Below, in pieces: positions 37,242 through 48,867 of a stretch of 64,000 bases of DNA. The notes under the pieces are model-generated. The model was not told the origin of the DNA. It saw only the letters and a program-made list of their open reading frames with translations, and made no database searches. This DNA is from Primulina eburnea (taxonomy: Eukaryota; Streptophyta; Magnoliopsida; Lamiales; Gesneriaceae): NCBI RefSeq assembly GCF_022965805.1, contig NC_133104.1, positions 45,056,682-45,120,681 on the forward strand, in the 5' to 3' direction. Positions within the stretch are counted from its first letter, which is position 1. Each line of letters starts with the position of its first letter. The position numbers and the translations under genes were made by a program.

Positions 37242-40200
37242 ATGGCGGCGACGGCGAGACGGCTGGTGACACTTGGTGGGAAGGGTTCGTTACTCACATC
37301 CTCGGACGTGTTTGAGGTTGCACACGGCATTTCTCGTATCACCATCGATCCCTCTGCTCTTTCCAGACGCCCTACTGTGACTTCCAATTCCACCAGTAAT
37401 CTTTCATTTTCAATTCCCAATTACTTTTCCCTGGAGGAATTCAGGGCTTCCTTGCTTCTCCTTTTGAGCAAGGTACTACTTTCCTCTTCCTCTGCATCCG
37501 CCTCTTCGCAGCTTCTCCAAATTATTGAACAAGATGCCAGGAGTTCCGATTACAACCTAGAAGGCGCCGTTTTTAATGAAGTGGGCGTCGTAGATTACGC
37601 AATGGCGGCGATCGATGGCGTTTCCGCTTTGATAGACCACTGCTCTTCCGGCGTATCGACTGTTGCTGACGCCGTTGCTGCTATTTCATGCGAGGCTTTG
37701 GGAGCTGATGGTTCGCCCTTTAACTTGATCGATTCTGGTGATGGTTCTTCAGCCAAGGACGATGTTGCTGTGGCTGCGGATTTTAAAGTCTTTTTTAACG
37801 GCTCCAAGCTCGTTAATTCAGGAAAGAAGCCAGTGGACTCTGCTGTGGCGGAGATTCCTTCGGTCCATGGGAATTTTAGGGAGATTTTGAGGTTGCTCCA
37901 CTCGAAAACTAGAGTTCAATTAAACTCAGGTTTTAGAGTTGGTTCACCCAAGGCCATGGCCACTGCATTGTCGTCTTTGGCTTTGTCTCTCTGGAACTTG
38001 GGGGACTTAAGTTGTCAACGAATAAAGCTCATCGTTACCAATTCGATGTCGAATAAGGATCTGACATCTCGTTTGTCTAATATGTTGGATGCTAAATGTC
38101 CAAGGATCGAGCTTTTGGAAGAACTGTGTGAATCTTCACAGGCCGCACTTCGAAATAAGGATTCCCTTTTGTTCGTGCATAAAATTTATGAATTACTAGA
38201 TGCCGTGAGGAAGGTTGTTTCTTGGGAGGCTGTAGTTGCATTTGTTTCCCTTGAAGGAAGCGAGCTGGTTGAGAAAAATCAATCCGACATCGGAAGTTTG
38301 AATGGGCCTCTGACTGCAGATAGCTCCAAAACAGAAAAGAAGTTTGATAAGAAAAGGAAGGTCCAACTGGGGAAAGGAACTAATGCTCTCATTCAGTTCA
38401 TCAAGGACCGGCTTCTGGGCGAAGCAACAAATTTTGACTTGGATAAATTTTCTGAGAATTTCCTTTCCTCGATGGACCCAGTAGATTCTGGTTATGATCA
38501 TCTTTTGAAGAAGATCAGAGAAATCGTGGAAAGCAATGAGAGTCGAAGACTTCCCAAGCTCCCGAAGGTATAATGGTGCAGATAGTATTGAGTACAACTG
38601 TGGCTGGCGCCCTCCGCAGCTAAATGTCGAGTCGGGGCAGTTTTTCTTTCTAAATTTTTTTGAAAGTAATATTTATAACATAATTTTAATTAATTTTAAT
38701 ATAATTATAATTATAATTATTTTAAGTAGTTTATTTTATATAAATAAGGAATGGGATTTAAATAGAATTTGGTAAAAATTAATTCGTAACTGTGTTAATA
38801 AATGGATAATTGTGAAATAAAAGATTTGTTGGAGAATATAATAAGTAATATTATAAGAATTTTTGTTTTAGAGTAAAATTGAAAATATATGGTTTGGACA
38901 TGAGTTCTGCATTTGTTGCATAGTTTTAGAAATTTTAGTGCAAAACATGTCAAAAAGTAGTCGTAAGGAATCAGGAAATGATAAGTTTTGATATGAATTT
39001 AATAATTTTGTACTGTGATGTTACTTAGGGTACTCGTGATTTTGCAAAGGAGCAGATGGCTGTCAGAGAGAGAGCATTCTCGATAATAGTCGAGGTTTTC
39101 AAGAGGCACGGTGCCATGGCCTTAGATACGCCTGCCTTTGAATTGAGAGAGACTCTTATGGGAAAGTACGGTGAAGACTCAAAGTTGATATATGATTTAG
39201 CTGATCAGGTAAGCCATTTGTTTCCACACTGACTTTTTCAAACAAAATTGTGCTACCAAGTTTTATCACACATTTATAATGAGAACATTTTTTTTTTAGC
39301 TTTTTTTAGTTGTCTTTTCAAACTAAATGCTCCACTCATGATTCAAAATTCATGTATAAACATGTATGCTATGGCACCGTTGCCTGGAGCATAGTTATTA
39401 TGATAACATTTAGCGAAATCTATGCACCGAATCCTTTGTATTCTATTCTTTTGTTTGTTTAGATCTAAATTTGTTTCATACCTATGTTGGCAGGGTGGAG
39501 AACTCTGTTCACTTCGTTATGATCTGACAGTTCCATTCGCTCGATTTGTTGCTATGAATGGTATAACATCATTCAAAAGATATCAAATTGCAAAGGTCTA
39601 CCGAAGGGACAATCCATCGAAGGGGCGATACCGTGAATTTTATCAGTGTGACTTTGATATTGCGGGTCAATTTGAGAAAATGGGGCCAGACTTTGAGGTC
39701 GTAAAAATATTGACAGAGTTGCTAGATGAGCTAGATATTGGGGATTATGAGGTAATTGAAATCATAAAAGCAACATTAATTACCCTAGTAGCTGGCATAA
39801 ATAAAATCAAAACCGGTGAAAGTCATTTGTTTTTGTTGTTCTTTGCTCGTGCTCGGTTCACTGACATTCATCATCTTAAAGTTGTTTTTCATAAAAATCT
39901 CTAAGTAGTTTCATAAGAACTTTTTTAGTGTTTAAACTTAACTTAAAATTGTAACTTTTCCAGGTTAAGTTGAATCACCGGAAGTTGCTCGATGGAATGT
40001 TGGCCATTTGTGGGGTGCCGCAAGCAAAATTTAGAACTATTTGCTCAAGTATTGACAAGCTAGACAAACAGACATTTGATCAGATAAAGAGAGAAATGGT
40101 GAGTTTCAGGATCTTGTTCTCATTTATTGTCTCCGTAGTTCCTTTTAAGTGGTGTTAACATTATTTTATATTGTCCTGATTTTGCCATAACTGGTTTGGA

Positions 40201-41449
40201 GGATTTTAGAGCATGTCCTCTAGTGAATGCTTGCTGAGACAGATCACCCATTCATGTCACTTGTGTAGGTTGAAGAAAAAGGGCTAACTAAGGAGATTGC
40301 AGAGAAGATTGGAACTTTTGTTAAACACAGGGGCTCACCGGTGGAATTATTGAACATGCTAAAACAGGAAGGCAGTGAGTTTTTAAAAAACAGGGAAGCT
40401 GAGCTTGCTTTGGATGAATTGGAGATTTTGTTCAAAGCTTTGGAGAAGTCCAAGTCCAATAAAAAAATAGTTTTTGATTTGAGTCTTGCAAGAGGTTTGG
40501 ATTACTATACTGGAGTCATATTTGAAGCTGTTTTTAAAGGCGCTACGCAGGTATTTTCAAAATTCTGTAGTAAAACTATTCTTCATCTTTGGTATGTTTA
40601 TCTAAAATACCTGTTGGCATATTTATCTATAAAAAGTGCAAATACTTGTCCTTGAATACAAAAATACCCATTCAACTTAATGAGATGCTTTTTTTTTAGC
40701 CTTAACAAGCTCCTCGTTCTTATCTATATTTTCTTTATTGTTATTGCATTAGCCTAATTTAATTCCTTCCAAATATCTGTATTAAAGCATTTATCTGCAG
40801 GTGGGTTCAATTGCTGCTGGCGGACGTTATGACAATCTCATTGGCATGTTTGGGACGAAGCAGGTTCCTGCAGTTGGAATCAGCTTAGGAATAGAAAGAG
40901 TATTCACGATAATGGAGCAGCTACAAAAAGATAGAAACCTGGTATAAACTGTTATTTCTGTCACAAATTCAACTTACATTAAAATATTTCACCTCTATTA
41001 TCACCATACGAGCATGCTGCAAATTCATTTACTCGACTTTCCGTTGAGGTGTTGCCCTAGTATGATTTTGTGCCATCTGGGTTTGTAAATTTGGGGTATT
41101 TGTAAAAACTATAAGGACATTGAATTCTATCCCTTGTCAGGAAATCCGAGCAACTGAAACTCAGGTCCTTGTGAGCATTCTTGGTGATGATTTATCCTTG
41201 GGTGCGGAATTAGTGAGTGAACTGTGGGGTGCCAAGCTGAAAGCTGAAGTTATGATCAATAAGAGAGTGATGAAGCACATTGACCGTGCCCGAGAATCCA
41301 GGATACCGTTTATGGTGATTGTAGGAGAACGTGAATTGAATGAAGGAATCGTAAAACTGAAAGATTTAGCTGCTGCTACTGAGCATGAAGTTCCCAGAAG
41401 CAACCTTGTCGAGGAGCTTCAAAGACGGCTGAACAGTATATCACCTTAA
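37242..41449 (+). CDS. Histidyl-tRNA synthetase, cytosolic type
   Basis: Class II aminoacyl-tRNA synthetase charging tRNA-His. Seven exons: 37242-38567, 39029-39208, 39494-39751, 39964-40098, 40269-40550, 40801-40941, 41141-41449, all GT-AG, joining to 876 residues. The first 442 residues (one exon) are the long plant-specific N-terminal extension, beginning [16 protein letters not shown] and ending with [11 protein letters not shown]. The catalytic core follows: [14 protein letters not shown] at 443, motif 2 region [20 protein letters not shown] (538-557), histidine motif [10 protein letters not shown] (706-715) and [13 protein letters not shown] (about 733-745). The C-terminal anticodon-binding domain (about 780-876) has [12 protein letters not shown] and [11 protein letters not shown]. 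An in-frame ATG at 37053 would add 63 residues, but they look like 5' leader; the 37242 start matches homologues. No organelle targeting signal is obvious. Confidence 0.95.
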
Positions 41450-43159
41450 AACACCACCACAAATTGCCAAGATCAGATTGTCATTTGGTATTTAAGATAT
41501 ATACACATGATATTTTTCTTTTTCTTTTGTATTTTTTCCTTCTCAATGAGAGATTACGAGTGGGGCGGCTATGAAGATCATCCGTTAACTTCACATATAG
41601 CAGAATCAACGCTTCTCTTGCAGTGAATGTTGACATGTCATTCGTTTCCAAAACGAATTGAATCGGAATATTTTTCTGCATAACATTGGTCTGGAATTGT
41701 GTGTATCCTTCATCTTTGTGCTTATTTTTTGGTCACAAGGACCTGTCCAGGACTTTATTAGGATTTGATGAAGACCACATTATATTTATTTTCGGACAAA
41801 TTTTTTCACTCTCGATCGATCGCCAGGTTACTTTCCGTGATGGATGTACGGCCTCCTGAGATTATCTTCCCGGGTTGGAAGTGCTGGAAAATTAAATTCT
41901 TGATTATAAATAATTTGGAAGCAGTGGCTGGTAAGTAATGATATAAACATCTTCCAAATAAAACAGTAAGTCCAGACACTTGCCCCATGAAGTTTGGGAG
42001 CAGTAGTGCTTCATCCTAAAGCTAACTAATCAATCACAGACACAGTGGTACAAGTTACTTAAAACTCTTTTTTCTTTTTTTAATGCGGGTTATAAAGTAA
42101 AAAGTATTTTCGGCTCCAGGTTTTTACCTTTCGTTCGGAATTTGAATCAAACAGGAGAAGGGAACGATCATTTGATTTGTGGCACTAGAAATCAGAAAAT
42201 CGTGACAGATTAATTATAAGGATAAGAATGTGATATATAATATAAGGATAAGTTAAGGATAAATAAGAGGTAGGATATTATATTTAATGTTTGATATGAT
42301 TTTAATAAGATTGATTAAATTTATATATTAGATTATAATGATAAAATTAACCTTATCATAATAAATTTTATAATTTCAAAGTTGTTGCTTGAGTTCATAT
42401 TTTTTATTTGTTCATACATCGATAGTGATTGCATGATTTATTTATTTTTATCTAATTTTATATATTATATAATATGATAATTGAGCCTTTGATTTTGTGA
42501 GACAAGTCAAATATCAATTTTTAATGTTAATCGGGTGATACTAATAATTTTGTTAAGATTTATAAAAATTATTTATATAATTATCTCGAATTCATTTATA
42601 TAATTATCATATTATATAATATATAAAAATAAATAAAAATATTTATTCGATTCTAATTTCTACCAACTAGCATAGATTTATAAAAATCATTTATAAATTG
42701 AGGGTAATTAAGTCATTTGAAATATATTTTATCCTTAAATAAAAATTGTCACACCTAATAGAAGGGATATTTTTATCAATCATTCCCTTATTCCATGAAC
42801 CAAACTATGCTTTAGTCGTTTGCAAATATGAGAAATGGAGAGAAACATTTTCAAACCTCAACCAATCAAATTTTTTTTATATGAAAAAAAAAAAATTATA
42901 TGAGTCGCCGAAAGTTTTAGGAGTAAAGCGGTAATCCAAATAAATAAAGGGCTAAAATATTTAATATCATATAGATGACGGATGATAATGGATTTTTACA
43001 TTCATAGGATATAAACCCAACCCTAGACTCCCTCGGCCATCGCTAAACCTCAGCTTTCCAGTGGTGTTCTTGAGTCAGGGCATTATTATCAACCAGTTGG
43101 TGGAAATATAACCATCTACGAGCTATCGTTCTCGTACCACTTACTACAAGGCTTGAAAA
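41450..43159. other. Intergenic stretch between HisRS and MAK16
   Basis: 3' flank of HisRS, then AT-rich DNA. Around 42445-42640 two arms rich in TATATTATATAATAT are inverted relative to each other, which would fold into a hairpin (a possible AT-rich MITE). No gene seen. Confidence 0.45.
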
Positions 43160-45166
43160 ATGCAGCACGACGAGGTCATATGGCAGGTCATCAGGCACAA
43201 GCATTGCAGTTTCATGGCCAAGTAAACGTTTTTCTGCTTTTACCCTAAATTATAACCGTCGTTTGAGTTTTTTTGGTTATGTCTTGATCTGTGAGGGTTC
43301 TTCTCTCTGTTGATTTCGTTGGTGTAGAATCGAAACTGGGATATTCTGTCGAAACCCTTATAATGTGACGGGTATTTGCAATCGGAGCTCCTGTCCTCTC
43401 GCTAACAGTCGCTACGCCACCATACGCGACCATGAAGGTATGCTTTTGTGCAATTTAATCACAGAACTTGAGTGCTTTGAATTTGAGTTCCTATATTTTG
43501 ATCCGCTCCAATTGTTCATTTCGTTGCTGGATGTTGGGTTTTTTTATTTTGCAGGGGTTTTTTATTTGTATATGAAAACTATAGAAAGGGCACATATGCC
43601 CAATAAATTGTGGGAAAGAGTTAAATTGCCGAGAAACTATGAGAAGGCACTTGAAATAATTGACAAGCACCTGGTATTGAATCATTTCACTGATTTTGCT
43701 GTATCTGTGTCATGTTGCTCGCATTTTCTGAACATCGAGTGCTGATGATTTAACAGATGTACTGGCCGAAGCTACTTGTGCACAAAACAAAGCAAAGATT
43801 AACTAAGATGACACAAATGCGGATTCGCATGAGGAAACTTACCTTAAAAACAAGGTTCACACTTTCTTTGCCCTAATGTGATATTTTAGGCATTGGAAGA
43901 TGCGATCTTTAGTGATTCTCTACTCAAATTGTGTGGATACTGGATACTTTTAAAAGTTTGGTTTTATTCTTTCTGTTTGCCTGTCTGGCATTAGATACTT
44001 GCATTTATTTAATTTAATGGTGGTAGCCTTCACTTTAGCAAAGTTAAATTGAACTCCACTAGTTTCCTTTTTTAGTGGTATTGTATGTTCAAGTATTCTG
44101 TCTACAGTCCCTCGATCAATGATAATTTATCATTTATCTTCGACATACTTTTAACGTGATGTACTATGTACAGAGAGAAGATCATGACAACACCTAGGAA
44201 GGAAAAGAAAAGAGAAGCTCGGAGAGAGGAAAAAGCTGAGAAGGCAGCAGTATTAGAGAAAGTCAGTATTCCAATACAATATTACTTCCCTGCAGAATGT
44301 TTCGCATAATTTTGTGTTGTGGTGTGCCTTGAGGAAACTAAAACTAATACCTCCTTGCAGAGTATAGAAAAGGAATTACTTGAACGCCTGAAGAAAGGAG
44401 TTTATGGTGACATCTATAATTATCCTGTGGACAAGTACAATGAAATCCTTGATAAAGAGGTTGTAAAAGATACTGTTAGTGACTATGAAGAAGAGGAGGT
44501 AGGCAAAATGGGGAGTGATTCATCCATGTAATTATTTTGTTCTCCATTTGAGCAATATTTTATTGTTGGTATGTGCAGGAACCTATGATAGAATATGTTG
44601 AAGGATATGAGGAGCTTGAAGAGGAGGAGGACATGGAAGATTTTGGTGGGTTCGAATTCAGAGAAGCTGAAATGGATGATGATGCTGGTAAAATTTCTCG
44701 TGGCTTTGTTCTTGGCTTAAAAACATGTGTTAGTTGAGCTTTAAGAGTGGTAGATTCCAACGAATGGATACTTGATTTTATTTCTTTTGTGAAGCATCAA
44801 TGCCTTTGATTTGGAGATATTTAATTGCGAAGCTATTAGTTAGTTAGAGAATCTAAATGTTGCAGATGAAATGGATGATGATATCGAAGAGACCCTGGTT
44901 GTTGAACGTAAGAAAGGAAGAAAGGATTCTGCACAAAAGCTGGATAAAGAACATGGAGCCAAGTTGAAGAAGAAAGCAAAAGTACTTGTTGAGGTAAGTT
45001 ATGATTCTGGTATCTATATTTCCTTATCCACTGCTCCCTTGATTCCCCTTTTACTACAGATTTGTATATCGCATTCATCGTCCATAAGTAATTACCTCCA
45101 ACACTATACTCTGTGTTCTAGGTTGAGCACGAAGATACAAGTGAAAGACGAAGAGAGATACTGTGA
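43160..45166 (+). CDS. MAK16: MAK16 ribosome biogenesis factor
   Basis: Nucleolar factor for 60S subunit (25S/5.8S rRNA) maturation. Nine GT-AG exons: 43160-43221, 43328-43437, 43555-43673, 43757-43854, 44174-44261, 44361-44498, 44579-44687, 44866-44993, 45122-45166, joining to 298 residues. The start [18 protein letters not shown] is the almost invariant family N-terminus. It is followed by the cysteine motif [20 protein letters not shown], then [19 protein letters not shown], the [20 protein letters not shown] segment, a basic [13 protein letters not shown] stretch, [13 protein letters not shown], a long acidic region and a lysine-rich tail. Every diagnostic block is present, so it should be functional. 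Confidence 0.96.
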
Positions 45167-47920
45167 AAGTCTTTTATATCAGTTCATGTTCAATTATAGT
45201 CATACAATTTGTTGTGCGATTGAGGCCCGATGAATTAGCTATCGCTTGCCAGCTCCGTAGACAGTGCAAAGTTACCGGAGAGTAACTGATATTGCTAATT
45301 TCACGAATTTAGAATTTGAGTGGCCTCTCCTTGACTAATTGCTCACCATTTTGATTGGTCAAGAGGCAAAGCTCTTTATTTAATCAGACCTGCCTTTTTT
45401 TGAAAAGGGGGAAATTTTGGGACTGTTGTTTTGTCATCATATATTTTGTAAATCCATGCTGTTAAAGAAAAACTTTAGTGCATGAACATTTGCCAATTCA
45501 TTTGTCTTTTCAGCTCGATGAACACTGTACATGTTCAGATTTTAGTTTGAATTGGTGGGACCGGGCTTGGATTTAGAATCCAGGTGTTCATATCAAGCTT
45601 GGGAACTTGATTAACAAAACCCATCTGGTTCAAATCGGTAATAAAGCAGTAAAAGGTAATTATGTGAAATACTAATGTTATGCATAACCAATTAATTTTA
45701 GAATAATTTTAATTAGATTGAGTGATCTATTTTAAATTTTATATCTGTACTATATTAATTACATGCATGAATTCTTATAGTTGCATGCATGTGTCCCCTC
45801 CCTAGCTTGACTTGTGAAAATTCTCATTATAAATGTAACCTTCTTCCTCACCCTTAACCACACAAAAAGTGAAATTTCACGGAAGAGGCGACGTAGGAGT
45901 TATTCAAATCTCCGAACATCCATAAATTTTTGTGTTATTACTTCATTTATTTATTCTATCTTTCAATTATTTCATTTCCGCAACTGTTATCAGTTAAACT
46001 GATTGTCATTGACAGACAAGATTCCTAGTTTCAGTTTGTCACAAACTGACACTTCATTCGAAAAGACGTTAAAATCGTGAGTGTTTATTCAACCCTCATT
46101 CTAAACACATTTCAACCTATCAACCAATCCTAACAGTTCACCATTAGAATAATCACCGAGATCGTCACAAATATTACCACCACGATCATTAGCTTGACGT
46201 AAACTGAATTCATAATCAACAAAATCACCACGACCATTGTTATTGATGTGTATGTGGAATTTAGAACCACCAGAATCATCATAAGCATGTGAACCAAATT
46301 CATTATCAACATTATTGTCACAAATAACTTGAACTTTCTACTGAAATATTTCACATGAAGTAAAGGCCTATGATGTATAGCCACAATTCATGTATACTCA
46401 ATCTTTCAGCATTGACATGGTTACTTCAGCGTCATCAAAATTTATGGTTTCATATCCACCATTCAACCCCGAGCACCATCCAAGCTCTTCTCGCTAATTA
46501 TTTTTTCTTTTCCATCATATCGGAACAAAACAATGGTCTGCGTCATTTTCTGTAGAAAAAAAAAAAGAAATAAGTATACTGTTAAGTTAAAAAAAATGCA
46601 TCACTCAAAATTAAAGGAAATTGAAAATCAAAATTAAAATTATCTATGCATCTCATGTATGAACCTATTTTTTTCTTAAAAAAAATTAATACAAAATTTA
46701 TTTTATTCTTTGATAATTCTGAAGAAAATATCAAACGCACTTCTTTTTCTAAAAAGTTACTAATACAAAATTTATCTTATTTTTGGTGATTTGAAGCAAA
46801 TATAAAAACAACGGATGTTAAAAAAAAGTTAATAATATCCAAAAAGTTCTTCGGAAATTCTAAAGTAATAGGATATTAAAAGTTGACTTTCTTAGTTTTT
46901 TTTTTCATTTTTTGTGTTATTCTTAAATCAATAGAATATTAAAATTCAAGAACCTCCATTACTATAACATCACTACTTGTCTTATTCTTTTTAAAAAATA
47001 AATAAATGTGAAAGCAATTTACATTCTTCTATTTTTTTTTTTGCTTTTTCACGTACTTCGCAGGCAAATGAACAAAAATAACATAAATGATTAAAAGTAA
47101 ACAAATAATAGAAGTTATACATGTAATCGTTACTTGGGATAAGCAAATGATGTCAGACTGTTTTCTTTTTTGGTATGAAAGATATGTAGAAGAAAACATA
47201 AGAAAGAAAATAATCTAGAATATGAGAAAATGTATAATGATAGAGAATACGAGGGGAGGTGCCTAAAAAATGATATGCCGAGGAGGGAAAATCAATATTT
47301 TAGATTAGAGTAAATGAGTGTTTAGGTTAGAATAATTATGTTTGAGCATGTAAGGGTAATTTTGACCATATTCATATAGAAATTAAAATGGTTAGAAGGT
47401 CAAAAATCTAATAACTTATCTATGAAGGTTATATTTCACATTATCCCCATTTTTTAACCATCCAAACACACTGTTAGTTTTTTTTTTTTTTTTTTTTTAA
47501 TTCCCATTCCAGGAATTTTCGGGGTTGTGAATAAATCTAGGGTTCGGAGATAATTCTTTTGGCGATTTGTAACTGCATTTTAGCCAGGTGGTTTTTAGCT
47601 ATGATTATATGTCTTTAGATTAGTCTTTAGATCCTCTGATTTGTTAACATGTTTAATATGTAATGAGTAAAATTTAGTATTTAGTGCTAATTTTGCTTTT
47701 GATTACTTTTGCAAAATGTATTCTGGTTTTCTATCGATAAATTTTCTGATTTATTTCTGGCCAGTTTAAAACTTCAAAAAACCAGTTCATTGGGCATGTA
47801 GATTCTTTTTATTCTGCCATTCAAGGTGTTGCATGATCTTTATTAACGTCATTTCACAGTGGAGAAGTATTTAAATTTATGTGGTATTTTAATCTGTAGG
47901 ACCCTGGACGAAGATTGATA
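45167..47920. other. Intergenic stretch with a possible decayed coding remnant
   Basis: Mostly AT-rich spacer. A minus-strand frame at about 46095-46345 reads as acidic, glycine- and asparagine-rich protein-like sequence (listed separately). A poly-T run lies at about 47480-47500. Nothing else recognised. Confidence 0.5.
46095..46345 (-). pseudogene. Protein-like remnant, possibly transposon-derived
   Basis: One minus-strand frame is open for about 80 codons and reads DNNVDNEFGSHAYDDSGG, then GRGDFVDYEFSLRQANDRGG and DDLGDYSNGELL. This acidic composition looks like real coding rather than random AT-rich DNA, while the longer overlapping frame is hydrophobic noise. Stops bound it on both sides. 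The style recalls N-terminal regions of transposases (Mutator-like), but I cannot show a domain. Confidence 0.3.
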
Positions 47921-48540
47921 ATGTCAAGATTGAAATGTAATTTACGAGGGCTTGATATCAAAGCCTTGTTCTTTCTATTCTTGTTGGTACCGACTTGTGT
48001 CTTTGTTATATATGTCCATGGCCAGAAAGAAGACTTTATAGGAATCTTCTCCTAAGTCCTTCCATGAAATACCTCACTACTATCACGAGAACGTGTTTAC
48101 GGAGAATCTCTACAAATTAACTTCATGGTTAGGAAATTCCTCGGCGTGTTTATGGATGCTGTCTTGTTTAGCAATGAGGTTGACATCCTCAAGCTACGTT
48201 GGAAAGAGTTGTACCCCTACGTGACCAAATTCGTGTTGCTTGAGTCAAATTCTACATTCACCGGGCTGCCCAAGCCTTGTGTCTTTTCTTATGTTCGAGA
48301 CTAATTCAAGTTTCTTGAGCCGAGATTAAACTATGTGCTAGTTCCAGGGAGATTTAAAAAAGGCGAATACCCTTTTGTCGAGGAAGCATATCAAAGACTT
48401 GCACTTGATTATCTTCTTAAACAAGCTGGTATTCAGGATGATGACTTGTTAATAATGTCTGATGTTGATGAGATATGGAGCAGACAAGATTAATCTTTTA
48501 ATATTGTGTGATGGCATTTCTCCAATTCTACAAAACATAA
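47921..48540 (+). pseudogene. Decayed GT17 N-acetylglucosaminyltransferase
   Basis: Relic of a GT17 family gene (beta-1,4-N-acetylglucosaminyltransferase, type II Golgi protein). The start is still readable: MSRLKCNLRGLDIKALFFLF with the following hydrophobic anchor and YVHGQK. Then a frame change: SFHEIPHYYHENVFTENLY. Then another: FMDAVLFSNEVDILKLRWKE, YPYVTKFVLLESNSTFTG, an in-frame TAA where relatives have a glutamate (VRD*FKFLEPRL), GEYPFVEEAYQRLALDYLL, DDDLLIMSDVDEI and a stop soon after. The DVD motif survives but the rest of the catalytic domain is gone. At least two frameshifts, two stops and a truncation make it non-functional. Its neighbour is the DUF707 gene, a pairing also found in Arabidopsis (from memory). 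Confidence 0.88.
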
Positions 48541-48831
48541 ATTCGAGGGCCGATTTATTGGAATTTAAAAAGAAAAAGCAACCCTCCAGTTGAGTGGGAT
48601 AAACGAAGTAGTTGGTGCGATCAACTCAATTTTGTTTTTTTTTCTACTTGAAAACGATTAAAAAAAAATGCAAGCAGAACATTATTTGACATACGTATAC
48701 ATGTAACAGTGGTCTGACAATGAAGTACAAATTATAATATGAAACTATAAAGATACACCAATTTTATCCTGTGCAAATACAATGGAGTTGTTTGTATGCA
48801 ACTATCTCAATCATCTCATACTGTCTGTGTG

Positions 48832-48866
<35 letters not shown>
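48832..48866. repeat. (CTAT)n / (ATAG)n microsatellite
   Basis: About eight uninterrupted CTAT units. On the minus strand its first unit provides the stop codon of the DUF707 gene. Confidence 0.95.

Positions 48867-48867
<1 letters not shown>

Noticed and set aside
46130..46384. 84-codon hydrophobic membrane-like protein
   Set aside because: Composition (Ile, Val, Met runs) is what the antiphase of an Asp/Asn-rich coding remnant gives; the other frame is the more protein-like one.
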